64,000 nucleotides of DNA from Micrococcus flavus (GTDB taxonomy: Bacteria; Actinomycetota; Actinomycetes; Actinomycetales; Micrococcaceae): NCBI RefSeq assembly GCF_014204815.1, contig NZ_JACHMC010000001.1:2108001-2172000 (forward strand), read 5' to 3'. Both the position numbers and the translations under genes were made by a program. The notes beneath the pieces are model-generated. The model saw nothing but the letters and a program-made list of their open reading frames with translations. It searched no databases and was not told the DNA's origin. This document shows, piece by piece, positions 25,784-35,379 of the stretch; the stretch's first letter is position 1, and every line of letters begins with the position of its first letter.

Positions 25784-26720
25784 GGCGTGTCTGAGAATAG
25801 ATGCACGAGTCAGCTGAGACCCTGGGGACATGTCCCGGTTCCAGATGCTCTCCGACGCCCAATGGGAGTTGATCGCCCCGATGCTCCCGACCCGGACCGG
25901 CCGCGCCGGCAGGCCGTTCGCCGACGCCCGCACCATGGTGGAGGCGATCATCTACCGGTACCGGTGCGGAATCGCTTGGAGGGATCTGCCCGAGGTCTAC
26001 GGGCCCTGGCAGACCGTGTGGACCTGGCATCGGCGCTTGGCCGAAAAAGGCACATGGGACACGGTGCTGGCCACGCTGACCGCCGCCGCTGACGCCGAAG
26101 GCCTGATCGATTGGTCGGTCTCGGTGGACTCCACGATCGCCCGCGCCCACCAGCACGCGACGAACATCACCCGCCACACAGGGGGATGGATCGAACTACA
26201 AGAATCCGCGTGAGGAGCCGGCCGATCACGGCATCGGGCGCTCCCGTGGCGGGCTGAGCACGAAGATCCATCAGCTCGTCGATGGGACCGGGCTGCCGCT
26301 GGTCAGCCTGATCACCCCCGGCCAGGCAGGGGACTCCCCGATGCTGCTTCCTCTTCTGGAGCAGCTGCGCGTGCCCCGGCCAGTAGGGCGGCCCCGGACC
26401 CGCCCCGAGGCCGTGCTGGGCGATAAGGCGTACTCCTCCCGGGCGATCCGCACCCACCTACGTGCCCGTGGGATCAAAGCGGTCATCCCCGAACCGGCCG
26501 ACCAGCAGGGCCACCGCAGACGGCGCGGTGCCCGCGGCGGGCGCCCCGTCAGCCTCGACGCGGACGCCTACAAGGGCCGCAACGTCATCGAGCGTCAGTA
26601 CGCTCACCTGAAGCAGTGGCGGGGTCTGGCGACCCGGTATGACAAGTACGCGATCATCTACAGGGCCGCTGTGGTCCTGAATGCTGTGCTCGCGTGGTCA
26701 AAACGATTGTCAGACATGCC
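25784..26720 (+). mobile_element. IS5 family, IS427-group insertion sequence
   Basis: 937-bp element with terminal inverted repeats GGCGTGTCTGAGAAT (left) and GGCATGTCTGACAAT (right, reverse complement), 13 of 15 matching, flanked by a CTAG direct repeat (25780-25783 and 26721-26724) as expected for this group. It sits between the metNIQ riboswitch leader and ssuBAC, about 100 bp upstream of the riboswitch. Apparently complete. Confidence 0.92.
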
Positions 26721-26724
26721 CTAG
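25830..26724 (+). CDS. IS5/IS427 transposase encoded in two frames
   Basis: DDE transposase split in two overlapping frames. Frame A (25830-26213) carries the N-terminal domain and first Asp (SVSVDSTIARAHQHA). Frame B continues through NYKNPREEPADHGIGRSRGG and carries the second Asp (VLGDKAYSS) and Glu (NVIERQYAHLKQWRG), ending at 26724. A CAGGGGGATGG run near 26179 is the likely slip site; the required shift is +1 (or -2). IS427-group elements use translational frameshifting, so this may be functional rather than broken. The TAG stop is supplied by the right-hand CTAG target duplication. Confidence 0.85.
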
Positions 26725-26833
26725 ATGACGTGCCAGGTCACGTGCGCTGGAGCGCGGCGCCGTCGTCATGGTGAGGTCGGGGAGCCCCTCCCCCGCGCCG
26801 ACCGCGCGGCCCGGCCCGACGACCCCGGGGCGT

Positions 26834-26867
26834 CCCACCCCGTTCCCGGAGGGAGCGAGCGGGTGGG
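26834..26867 (+). other. Hairpin in the ssuB leader
   Basis: CCCACCCCG and CGGGTGGG form an 8-bp stem with one bulge in the otherwise featureless 180-bp gap between the IS and ssuB. No riboswitch consensus is recognised here. An ACGTG-N6-CACGT pair lies at about 26728-26743. Confidence 0.35.
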
Positions 26868-26904
26868 CGCCACGCCTGCACACCGATGGGACGACACACG
26901 TTCG

Positions 26905-27789
26905 ATGCCTGCACACACCCTCAGCCCCGCTGACCGATCCCCCAGGACCGCGAACCGTCCGGCGGACGCCGCCGCGACAGCCCCCGCGCCTCGACGGGAC
27001 AGCCTCGGCGTCGCCTTCCACGGCGTCGGGCGCACCTTCAGCACGGCGAACGGACCGCGCGTCGTGCTGCGGGACGTGGACCTCACGGTGTCCCCCGGAG
27101 AGGTGCTGGCGATCATCGGCGCCTCCGGCTGCGGCAAGTCCACGCTGCTGCGCGCCGTCGGTGGGCTGGACAGCGGCTTCGACGGCCGGCTCCTGATCGG
27201 CGGCTCCCCCGTGCTGCCGTTCGATGAGCGCACCGCCGTCGGCTTCCAGGAGCCCCGTCTGCTGCCCTGGCGCACGATCCGTCGCAACGTGGAGCTGGGT
27301 CTGCCCCGTGGGCTGAACCGCGCCGAGGGCCGCGAGCGCGTCCAGCACCTGCTCGAACTCGTCGGCCTGGCCCCGTTCGCGGACCACCGGCCGCGCGAGG
27401 TCTCCGGTGGCATGGCGCAACGGGCGTCCCTGGCCCGCGCGTTGGCCCGCCGCCCCGGCGTCCTCCTGCTCGACGAGCCCTTCGGAGCGCTCGACGCCCT
27501 CACCCGGCTCAAGATGCAGGACCTGCTGCTGGACGTCCACGCCGCCACCGGCACCACCGTGCTGCTCGTGACGCACGACGTCGAGGAGGCCCTCCAGTTG
27601 GCCGACCGGGTCCTTCTGCTCTCCCGCCCCCAGACGGATCGCGGGCAGCCCGCCCCCGCCCCCGGGGCCACGGTCGGACGGATCGTCGAGGTCCCCGGCA
27701 CCCGGCCGCGCGACCGCGCCGACGCCGACCTCGCCCGCCTGCGCTCCGAGCTCCTCGCGGGCCTGGGCATCGCTTCCCACTCCCACTGA
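26905..27789 (+). CDS. ssuB: Aliphatic sulfonate-type ABC transporter ATP-binding protein
   Basis: 294 aa. Walker A GASGCGKST, signature VSGGMAQRAS, Walker B VLLLDEP, FGALD, and H-loop THDVEEAL; FQEPRLLPW is typical of the SsuB/TauB group. Start at ATG 26905 is the most reasonable; the N-terminal 30 residues are low complexity and the true start could be later. First gene of ssuB-ssuA-ssuC, 20 bp before ssuA. Confidence 0.9.
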   Translation: MPAHTLSPADRSPRTANRPADAAATAPAPRRDSLGVAFHGVGRTFSTANGPRVVLRDVDLTVSPGEVLAIIGASGCGKSTLLRAVGGLDSGFDGRLLIGGSPVLPFDERTAVGFQEPRLLPWRTIRRNVELGLPRGLNRAEGRERVQHLLELVGLAPFADHRPREVSGGMAQRASLARALARRPGVLLLDEPFGALDALTRLKMQDLLLDVHAATGTTVLLVTHDVEEALQLADRVLLLSRPQTDRGQPAPAPGATVGRIVEVPGTRPRDRADADLARLRSELLAGLGIASHSH

Positions 27790-27808
27790 CCCCCTGAAAG
27801 GCACACCC

Positions 27809-28831
27809 ATGCGCACCCTTCGCCCTGCCCTCCCCCTGACCGCCCTGCTCGCCGCCTCCGCCCTCGCGCTCACGGCCTGCGCCGGAGAGGACGCCCCGTC
27901 CGCCGCCGGCTCGAGCGCCGGAACGGCCGCCGCGTCCCAGACGCTGTCCATCGACTTCGCGACCTACAACCCCCTCTCCCTGGTCATCAAGGACCAGGGG
28001 TGGCTTGAGGAGGAGCTCTCCGACGACGGCGTCACGGTGGAATGGGTGCAGTCGGCCGGTTCGAACAAGGCCAACGAGGCCCTGCGGTCGGGCGCGATCG
28101 ACGTCGGCTCCACCGCAGGCTCCGCGGCCCTCCTCAACCGGGCCAACGGGGCGCCGATCAAGACCATCGTCGTCGCGAACCAGCCGGAGTGGTCCGCACT
28201 CCTGACCGGGCCGGACTCCGACATCACGTCCATCGAGCAGCTCGAGGGTCGGTCGGTGGCCGCGACCAAGGGCACCGACCCGTACTTCTTCCTGATCCAG
28301 GCCCTCGAGGGCGCGGGGGTCGAGCCGTCCTCGGTCACGGTGCAGAACCTCCAGCACGCGGACGGACGCGCAGCCCTGGAGAACGGCTCCGTGGACGCGT
28401 GGGCCGGGCTCGATCCGATCATGGCCGCCGCCGAGGCGAACGGGGCGCGGTTCGTGCACCGCGACCCCGACCTGAACAGCTACAGCGTGGTGAACGCCAC
28501 GGAGGACTTCCTCACGGAGAGCCCGGAGACGGCGCAGGTGGTCGCCGACACGTACGAGCGCGCGCGCCGGTGGGCCGTCGAGAACCCCGAGGAGACGGCC
28601 CGGATCCTGGCCGAGGTCGCCGGCCTGGAGGAGTCGGTGGCCACCCAGGTCATCGCGGAGCGGACCAACCTGGACATCTCACCCGTGCCCGGCAAGGACC
28701 AGCGGAGGGTGCTCTCCGCCATCGGCCCGATCTTCGTCGACACGGGCGACGTCCCCGATCAGGAGCAGGTCGACGAGGCGCTCGAGACCCTCTTCGATCC
28801 GACCTTCGCCGAGAAGGCCGAGTCGAAGTGA
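27809..28831 (+). CDS. ssuA: Aliphatic sulfonate-type ABC transporter substrate-binding lipoprotein
   Basis: 340 aa. Lipoprotein signal with ALTACA (Cys about 25), then an SsuA/NMT1-like periplasmic-binding domain (IDFATYNPLSLVIKDQGWLE, GAIDVGSTAGSAALLNRANG, YFFLIQALEGAGV). GAAAGG upstream. The GTG of ssuC overlaps its stop. Sulfonate or sulfate-ester uptake inferred from family and from the surrounding monooxygenases. Confidence 0.9.
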   Translation: MRTLRPALPLTALLAASALALTACAGEDAPSAAGSSAGTAAASQTLSIDFATYNPLSLVIKDQGWLEEELSDDGVTVEWVQSAGSNKANEALRSGAIDVGSTAGSAALLNRANGAPIKTIVVANQPEWSALLTGPDSDITSIEQLEGRSVAATKGTDPYFFLIQALEGAGVEPSSVTVQNLQHADGRAALENGSVDAWAGLDPIMAAAEANGARFVHRDPDLNSYSVVNATEDFLTESPETAQVVADTYERARRWAVENPEETARILAEVAGLEESVATQVIAERTNLDISPVPGKDQRRVLSAIGPIFVDTGDVPDQEQVDEALETLFDPTFAEKAESK

Positions 28832-29655
28832 GCGCGTCCACGACCGTCGGCGCCCCCGAGACGACGCCGACCCCTGCGGGCGCGCCGCGTCCGGAGGCGC
28901 TGTCCCGACCGGGAGTGCGCGCCGCCGTCGGACTCGCGGTCCCCGTGCTGCTCCTGCTGGCGTGGTGGGCCGCCACCGCGGCGGGTGCCTTCTCGGCGGT
29001 GCAGCTGCCCTCCCCGCAGGCGGTCGTTCGGGCCGGGGCCGACCTGGCCGGACGCGGCGATCTGTGGACCCACATCGGGATCTCGACGCAGCGCGTGCTG
29101 CTGGGCTTCGCGATCGGCGCGGTCCTCGGCCTGGCCGTGGGATCGGCCCTGGGGCTGTCCCGCTGGGCGGACGCCCTGCTGGCCCCGCTGATCGGAGCGT
29201 TGCGGGCCGTGCCGTCCCTCGCCTGGGTGCCCCTGCTGATCCTGTGGATGCAGATCGGCGAGGACTCGAAGGTCACCCTGATCGCGATCGGTGCGTTCTT
29301 CCCCGTGTTCACCACTGTCCACTCCGCGCTGCGGCACGTCGACCCGCATCTCGTGGAAGCGGGCCGCGCGTTCGGCTACCACGGGCTCTCGCTCCTGCGG
29401 ACGGTGCAGCTGCCGGCCGTGGTGCCCGCCGTGTTCTCCGGCCTGCGGCTGGCCCTCGCCCAGGCCTGGCTGTTCCTGGTGGCTGCGGAGCTGATCGCCT
29501 CCTCCATGGGGCTGGGCTTCCTGCTCACGGATTCGCAGAACAACGGCCGGACGGACCGGCTAATCCTCGCGATCATCCTGCTCGCGGTGCTCGGGAAGGT
29601 GTCCGACTGGGGGCTCGGCCTCGTGGAGCGCTGGGCGCTGCGCCGCTGGAGCTGA
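28828..29655 (+). CDS. ssuC: Aliphatic sulfonate-type ABC transporter permease
   Basis: 275 aa, six membrane segments, BPD-type permease loop LVEAGRAFGYHGLSLLRTVQLP and SsuC-like SLAWVPLLILWMQIGEDSK. GTG start overlaps ssuA by 4 bp. Completes the importer. The next gene is on the other strand, ending 37 bp downstream. Confidence 0.92.
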   Translation: MSASTTVGAPETTPTPAGAPRPEALSRPGVRAAVGLAVPVLLLLAWWAATAAGAFSAVQLPSPQAVVRAGADLAGRGDLWTHIGISTQRVLLGFAIGAVLGLAVGSALGLSRWADALLAPLIGALRAVPSLAWVPLLILWMQIGEDSKVTLIAIGAFFPVFTTVHSALRHVDPHLVEAGRAFGYHGLSLLRTVQLPAVVPAVFSGLRLALAQAWLFLVAAELIASSMGLGFLLTDSQNNGRTDRLILAIILLAVLGKVSDWGLGLVERWALRRWS

Positions 29656-29691
29656 CCCCGAGCTCGCCCCGCCGCCCGGCGCGGCCGCCGC

Positions 29692-30954
29692 TCACACCTC
29701 CTCGGCGACGTCCCCCGCGGAGGTGTAGGCCACGGGCGGGGTGCCGTTGACCAGCCAGTCCCCGGCCATGCGCACCTTGAACGCGGCCGGGTCGTGGGTG
29801 GCGAGGGTGCGGGCGTTGCGCCAGTGCCTGTCCAGCTGCAGTGCCGCGGAGGTCGCCGAGGCGCCAAGGGTGTCGAAGATGCGCGTGCACACGTCCAGCA
29901 CGGCGCTCGGGACCACGGCCTGCGCGCGGTAGGCGGCGGCCATGGCCTCCTGCACCAGGGCGGCGTCCCAGGCGGGGGCGGCGTCGTCGTCGCCGTGTCC
30001 CGGGGCGGCCTCCGCGGCCTCATCCAGCAGGCGACCGATGGCGCGCACCATCTCCTCCGCCGCGGCCTGCTGCCCGGCCAGCTGGCCCATGATCTCCAGC
30101 AGCTGGGGGTCCTGGGCGGGGACGTCGGCGGTGCCCGTGTTGAAGGTGCGGCGGCGGGTGCGCAGCAGCTCGGCGCCCTCCGCGAGCGCCGCCCGCCCGA
30201 CGCCGGCCAGCAGCGCCAGCAGGGTGGCCTCGAGGAAGACGGGCACGGGCCCGTCCGCGCGGGGCACCTCGAGCAGGTCCTCGGCCGCGGCGCCGTCCAG
30301 GATCACGGAGCCGGTGGCGGTGAGGCGCTGGCCGAAGCCGTCCCAGTCGTCCTTCACGCGCACCCGCGGCTGACGCACGCGCACGACGGCGACCGCCCGG
30401 TCCGGCTCGCGGACCACGCCCCCGGCGCGCTTGGAGTTGCGGCGGGAGACGAGCCCGGCGCCGTCGATGCCCACCGTGGCGATGGTCCACGTGGCGAAGG
30501 CCGTGCCGGTGGCGTAGTACTTCTGCCCCGTGACCACCCAGGTGCCGCCCTCGTCTCGCGCGGCACGGGTGGCGGCCCGGCCCGGGGCCGCGCCCGCCCG
30601 CTCGGCCAGCGCGGAGCCGGCCCAGTCGCCCGCCACGACCCGGCGCAGCCAGGGCCCGCGCAGCCGGGCCGGCTGGTCCAGCACGGTGGCGATGAACACC
30701 AGATGCGAGCGCCACAGGTGGGCGGTGTTCACGTCCCGGCCGGCGAGGTCCATGAGCAGCCGCAGCACGGTCTCGGACCCGCCGCCCTCGCCGCCGTCCG
30801 CCACGGGCACCCCCACGCGGCCGAAGCCCGACTCGCGCAGCCCCTGCTGCACCGCGAAGGGCAGGTGCCGGCCGACCTCGCGGGCGCGTTCACCGTGCCC
30901 CACGGCGTCGAGGGCGTCGGCGTAGCGGGCGGCGAGGTCGGCGTAGCTGGTCAT
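29692..30954 (-). CDS. SfnB/DszC-type flavin-dependent monooxygenase (acyl-CoA dehydrogenase fold)
   Basis: 420 aa. Acyl-CoA dehydrogenase fold with an N-terminal helical domain, a middle beta domain (WVVTGQKYYATGTAFATWTIA, then DDWDGFGQRLTATGS) and a C-terminal four-helix bundle (RTRRRTFNTG, DRHWRNARTLATHDP). The NARTLATHDP/RRRTFNTG pair is typical of DszC and SfnB monooxygenases rather than true dehydrogenases. Likely oxidises a sulfur compound using reduced flavin. Last gene of a minus-strand operon begun by the paralogue at 35264. The intact Trp204 here is the residue lost to a stop codon in that paralogue. Confidence 0.85.
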   Translation of the reverse strand: MTSYADLAARYADALDAVGHGERAREVGRHLPFAVQQGLRESGFGRVGVPVADGGEGGGSETVLRLLMDLAGRDVNTAHLWRSHLVFIATVLDQPARLRGPWLRRVVAGDWAGSALAERAGAAPGRAATRAARDEGGTWVVTGQKYYATGTAFATWTIATVGIDGAGLVSRRNSKRAGGVVREPDRAVAVVRVRQPRVRVKDDWDGFGQRLTATGSVILDGAAAEDLLEVPRADGPVPVFLEATLLALLAGVGRAALAEGAELLRTRRRTFNTGTADVPAQDPQLLEIMGQLAGQQAAAEEMVRAIGRLLDEAAEAAPGHGDDDAAPAWDAALVQEAMAAAYRAQAVVPSAVLDVCTRIFDTLGASATSAALQLDRHWRNARTLATHDPAAFKVRMAGDWLVNGTPPVAYTSAGDVAEEV

Positions 30955-31030
30955 GACTCCACTCTGACACGGGATGACGCGGGGCTCGCGCCCCTGCGGA
31001 GCATGAGGAACAGGGTCCGCTCCCCGAGCG

Positions 31031-32455
31031 TCAGGAGCGCCCGGGGCGGAACCGCACACCCCGGTGGCCGGCGGGCAGCCGGGGGCCGTCCCCGGTGAGG
31101 TTCTCCCGCAGGGTCCTGCCGGCTTCGGGCTCACGGAGCAGCCCGCGACGGCGCAGCTCCGGGCTCACGAGGGCGGAGAACCGCTCCAGGTCCGCCGGGC
31201 GGACGGCGGCGCAGATGTTGAACCCGTCCACTCCGGTCTGGTCCCGCCACCGCTGCAGCTCGTCCGCCACGGTGGCCGGCGATCCGACGATCACCGGGCC
31301 GCGGCCGCCGATGCTGACAAACTCCGCCACCTCCCGCACCGTCCACACCCGGTCCGGTGACTCGGTGGTGAATGCCGCGAGCGCCGTCCGGGAAGCCTCG
31401 TTCTCTACATGCTCGAGGGGGACATCCGGGTCCAGCCCAGACAGGTCCACGCCGGTCCAGCCGCCGAAGAGCGCGAGGGCCCCCTCGATGTCCACATGCT
31501 CCCGGTAGCCCACCAGCCGGGCCTGCGCCTCCTCGTCCGTCTCGGAGACCACCACGGTGACCATGGCGAACACCCGGATCGCGCCCGGCTCGCGCCCGGC
31601 CGTCTGCAGCTCCGAGCGCGTCTGGTCCACGAAGCGGCGGACGTGCGCCGTCGTCGGGCCGATGTAGAAGGCGGCCTCGGCATGCTCCCGGGCGAACCGG
31701 CGGCCGCGCGGGGAGCCGCCGGCCTGGAACAGGAACGGGGTGCCCTGCGGGCCCGGATGCGCCAGGGCGACACCGGGCACGCGGACGTGCTCGCCGTCGG
31801 CGCCGGTGGGGTGGACCTTCGCCGGGTCCGCGAAGATCCCGGCCACGGCGTCGGCGCGGACCGCGCCCGGCTCCACGGAGCCCTCGAACTGGCGGTAGAT
31901 CGCATCGAGGTACTCGTCGGCCCGGTCGTAGCGCTCGTCATGCGGCAGCTGCTGCTCAAGCCCCAGGTTGCGGGCCGCGGAGTCCTGGTAGCTGGTGACG
32001 ATGTTCCAGCCGATCCGCCCTGCCGTGAAGTGGTCGAGCGACGCGAGGGTGCGAGCCAGCAGGTACGGCTGCTCGTAGGTGACGGAGGCGGTGACGCCGA
32101 ACCCGAGGCGGTCCGTCACGGCGCCCATCGCGGAGACCGCCGTGAACGGGTCCAGCAGCGGCCACTGCACGCCGCCGCGGACGGTGGCGTCCACCCCGCC
32201 GCCGTAGACGTCGTAGAGGCCGAGGATGTCCGCGAGGAACAGGGCGGAGAAGCCGCCGCCCTCCAGGGTGCGGGCCAGGTCCGTCCAGTAGGAAAGCCGG
32301 TCGAACGCGGCGATCCGGGACTCCGGGTGGCGCCACAGCCCCGGGGACTGGTGCACCGGCGTCATCATGTCGAACGCGCAGAGACGGAACGGGACAGGGG
32401 CGGGCACAGACTGGGCCTCGGAGTCGTGGGGATGCGGGGCGGGCACAGCGGTCAT
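31031..32455 (-). CDS. LLM-class FMN-dependent monooxygenase, NtaA/DmoA/DszA type (second copy)
   Basis: 474 aa, about half identical by eye to the enzyme at 21089: CAFDMMTPVHQSPGLWRHPE, ALFLADILGLYDVYGGG, GRIGWNIVTSYQDSAARNLG, LFQAGGSPRGRRFA. Start overlaps the stop of the MFS gene (ATGA). It sits between the MFS transporter and the SfnB-like enzyme, the arrangement of sulfone/sulfonate desulfurisation loci. Substrate unknown. Confidence 0.88.
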   Translation of the reverse strand: MTAVPAPHPHDSEAQSVPAPVPFRLCAFDMMTPVHQSPGLWRHPESRIAAFDRLSYWTDLARTLEGGGFSALFLADILGLYDVYGGGVDATVRGGVQWPLLDPFTAVSAMGAVTDRLGFGVTASVTYEQPYLLARTLASLDHFTAGRIGWNIVTSYQDSAARNLGLEQQLPHDERYDRADEYLDAIYRQFEGSVEPGAVRADAVAGIFADPAKVHPTGADGEHVRVPGVALAHPGPQGTPFLFQAGGSPRGRRFAREHAEAAFYIGPTTAHVRRFVDQTRSELQTAGREPGAIRVFAMVTVVVSETDEEAQARLVGYREHVDIEGALALFGGWTGVDLSGLDPDVPLEHVENEASRTALAAFTTESPDRVWTVREVAEFVSIGGRGPVIVGSPATVADELQRWRDQTGVDGFNICAAVRPADLERFSALVSPELRRRGLLREPEAGRTLRENLTGDGPRLPAGHRGVRFRPGRS

Positions 32456-33855
32456 CGGGCCTCCTGGGTCACGAGGTGGTCGGTCGGGTGGTCCTCGGCG
32501 GAGGGGGTGGCAGGGGCGGGACGAGCCTCCGGAACGCGGGGGTCGCCGGCGCCGACCAGGTCCACGTCGTCGGCGCCGCGGGGGTCACGGGCGAGGACGG
32601 AGGCCGCCAGGGACAGCACCGCCAGCAGGGTGAGGTAGGCGGCGATCAGCCACGGGGTGCCGTTGCCCGCCTGGAAGAGCAGGGCGGCGATGAACGGGGC
32701 GAATCCTCCGCCCACCACGGTGCCGAGCTGGTATCCGAGATTCACGCCGGAGTAGCGCACGCGGACCGGGAACTGCTCGGCGAACCACGCGGCCTGCGGG
32801 CCGTACACGGAGTCATGGGCAACGTTGATCACGAGCACCACCACCAGCGGCAGCAGGGACAGGGCCCCGGCCTCGGCCACGAAGAACAGGACCCACCCGG
32901 CCACCGCGGTCAGGCAGTAGCCGAGCTGGGACACGCGGCGCCGTCCGTACCGGTCGGACAGGGCTCCCCAGAACGGGGTGGAGATCAGGCCGATCGCCGA
33001 GGCGATCATGGTGGCCTCCAGCAGGACCGAGCTGTCCAGACCCTTCAGCACCAGATAGCTGACCAGGTAGGTGGTCACCAGGTAGTAGAGGCCGTTCTGC
33101 CCCAGGCGCAGGCCGGCGGTGACCAGCACCGGGCGGGTGTGGTGGCGCAGCAGCTCCAGCACCGGGGCGCTGCTGACGCCGTCGGCCTCCCGCAGCTGCC
33201 GGAACTCCTCCGCGTCCTCCACGCCGAGGCGGATGAGCAGGCCGACCACCACGAGCACGGCGGAGGCCAGGAACGGGATGCGCCAGCCGAACGCCGCGAA
33301 CTGCTCCGGCGTGCTCAGCGCCGTGGTGACGGTGAAGGCACCGGTGGCCAGGAGCATGCCGGCCGAGGATCCGACCTGGGTGAAGGAGCCGAAGAAGCCG
33401 CGCCGGCCGGCCGGAGCGTGCTCCACGGACGTCAGGGCGGCGCCGCCCCACTCCATGCCGGCGGACAGGCCCTGCAGGCAGCGCAGCAGCACCAGCCCGA
33501 CGACGGACCACCATCCGACCTGCTCGAAGGTCGGCAGCAGGCCGATGCCCACGGAGGCCACCCCCATGACCACCAGGGAGACCACCAGGAGCGACTTGCG
33601 TCCGACGCGGTCGCCGAAGTGCCCGGCGAGGATGCCGCCCAGGGGGCGAACGACCACACCGACAGCCAGGGTCGCGAAGGAGGCGATCGATCCGCCCAGA
33701 GGTGTGGAGCCGGGGAAGAACTGGACGTTGAACACGAGCGCCGCGGCGAGGCCGTAGAGGTAGAAGTCGTACCACTCGATGGTGGTGCCCACGAACGAGC
33801 CGAACACGGCCCGCAGCCGGGTGCGGCGGATGCTCTGGACGGTCTGCGCGCTCAT
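32452..33855 (-). CDS. MFS transporter, metabolite:H+ symporter (MHS) type
   Basis: 467 aa, 12 membrane segments. MHS signatures are GTTIEWYDFYLYG near the N-terminus, RPLGGILAGHFGDRVGRKSLLV in loop 2-3 and LSDRYGRRRVSQ in loop 8-9. ATGA overlaps on both sides couple it to the upstream SfnB-like reading frame and the downstream LLM gene, implying uptake of the substrate of those oxygenases. Confidence 0.92.
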   Translation of the reverse strand: MSAQTVQSIRRTRLRAVFGSFVGTTIEWYDFYLYGLAAALVFNVQFFPGSTPLGGSIASFATLAVGVVVRPLGGILAGHFGDRVGRKSLLVVSLVVMGVASVGIGLLPTFEQVGWWSVVGLVLLRCLQGLSAGMEWGGAALTSVEHAPAGRRGFFGSFTQVGSSAGMLLATGAFTVTTALSTPEQFAAFGWRIPFLASAVLVVVGLLIRLGVEDAEEFRQLREADGVSSAPVLELLRHHTRPVLVTAGLRLGQNGLYYLVTTYLVSYLVLKGLDSSVLLEATMIASAIGLISTPFWGALSDRYGRRRVSQLGYCLTAVAGWVLFFVAEAGALSLLPLVVVLVINVAHDSVYGPQAAWFAEQFPVRVRYSGVNLGYQLGTVVGGGFAPFIAALLFQAGNGTPWLIAAYLTLLAVLSLAASVLARDPRGADDVDLVGAGDPRVPEARPAPATPSAEDHPTDHLVTQEAR

Positions 33856-35264
33856 CGTGGGTCTCCCTGGGCTGCGGTGCCCTCGGCACCGGCCGCGCCC
33901 TCGCCCCCGGCACCGGTCGTGGCAGCACCGGGGGCGTCTCCGATGGCGTTGAGCCCCTCGGGCAGGGTGCCGTTGACGAACCAGTCGCCCACGGAGCGGG
34001 CGCGGAACGGGATGGGGTTGTGGGTGGCCACGGTCTGCGCGTTGCGCCAGAACCGGTCCAGGGCCTTGCCGGCCCGGGTGTGGGAGGCACCACCGGCGTG
34101 GAACAGCTCAGAGGTCGCGCGGATGGCGGCCTCCGGGACCGTCACCTGCGCCTGCTCGACGGCCAGCTCGGCCGCGTAGATCTCCAGGGCCAGGTCCTGT
34201 TCCGCGTCGCCGCCCCCGCCGCGGCGGTCGGCCCGGGCCTCGTCGACCGCGGCGATCGCGGCGTCCAGGGCGTCGGCGGCGTGCAGCACCGTGGCGGTCA
34301 CGGAGAACGCGGTGGAGGCGATCCTGCCGACCGCCTCCTGGATCAGCGGGTCGTCCCGGTAGCGGGCGCCGGAGCCGGTGTTGAAGGTGCGGGTGCGGCG
34401 GCGGACCAGCTCCGCCGCGGTGTCCCGGGCCCCGGTGGCGATGCCGGCGAGCACGGCGAGCAGGAACAGCTGGAAGTAGGCGGCCTCGATCACGGCCTCG
34501 GCCGTACCGGTCTGCCGCTCGAACACGTCGGCCCGGTCCACGGGGACGCGGGTGAACACGGCGGTGCCGGTGGCGGTGAGCCGCTGGCCGAAGCCGTCCT
34601 AGTCGTCGTAGAGCTCGACGCCCTCCTGGTCCACGGGCACCACAGCGAAGCAGCGTCCCGTGGTGGGGCGGCCGTCGTCGTCCGTCACGGCGGCGGAGAC
34701 GCGGGTGTGGGTGGAGAACAGAGAGGCGGTGGCGTAGCCCTTGCGGCCGGTCAGCAGGGCGGTGCCGTCCGGTCCCTGCTCGAGCGTGGTGTTCAGGGTG
34801 CCCAGGGCATTGCCCGAGGTCTCCGTGGACGCATTGCCCACCGTGGCGCCCTCCAAAACCAGCCGGTACCAGCGGTCCTGCTGCGCTGCGTCCTTGTGGC
34901 GCAGGGACTCGAGGAAGCCGTAGTGGGAGCGGTACTGGTGGGCCACGTTGGAGTCGGCGGCGGCCAGGTCCACCAGCAGTGCGGTCAGGGTCCGCACGCT
35001 CACCTCGGGACCCCCGTGGGAGCGCGGTACCCGGAGGGTCGCGAAGCCCGCCGCGTTGAGCTCGCGGATCTCCGCGTAGGGCAGGGTGCGGTGCACGTCC
35101 CGCTCGGCGGCGCCGGCGGCGATCCGCTCGACGATCGGGGCGAAGCGCCGGCGGAGCAGGGCGAGGTCGGCGGTGTCCGGGACGTCCGGCACCGCCGCGA
35201 GCGGCGGCCGGCCGGGGACCGCGTTGACGGTCGGATCGTGGGCGTTGGCTGTGGGCACAGGCAT
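33852..35264 (-). pseudogene. SfnB/DszC-type monooxygenase interrupted by one in-frame TAG
   Basis: A 471-codon frame with one internal TAG at 34599-34601 (codon 222). Both halves stay in the same frame and each matches the paralogue at 29692. The N-terminal half has FATLRVPRSHGGPEVSVRT and LLTGRKGYATASLF; the C-terminal half has RRRTRTFNTG and DRFWRNAQTVATHNP. The context reads LYDD-stop-DGFGQRLTATG, where the paralogue has DDWDGFGQRLTATG, so TGG became TAG by a single base change. It is the first gene behind a SAM-I riboswitch (35280-35379). It could be a recent loss, a sequencing error or a readthrough site. GAGGAG precedes the ATG. Confidence 0.88.
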
Positions 35265-35279
35265 GGAGATGCTCCTCTT

Positions 35280-35379
35280 CCATCGGTCCCGGCGGTAGCA
35301 CCGTCGCGTTCCTGCGGAGCAGGGCTGCGGGGGTTGCTGCGGCGTCGTCGATCCGGGTCTCTCGGCCGCTCTGGATGGG
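35280..35379 (-). promoter_or_regulatory. SAM-I riboswitch upstream of the SfnB-like operon
   Basis: On the minus strand: P1 arms CCATC/GATGG, CCATCCAGAGCGGCCGAGAG, the GCAGCAACC junction and GGTGCTACCGCCGGGACCGA. The P1 3' strand ends only 15 nt before the start codon and the GAGGAG ribosome binding site follows it directly, so control of translation is more likely than a terminator. Confidence 0.87.

Noticed and set aside
33852-34559. The 3' half of the interrupted SfnB-like gene as an independent gene
   Set aside because: It begins mid-domain with no ribosome binding site and is in the same frame as the 5' half; one stop codon separates them.
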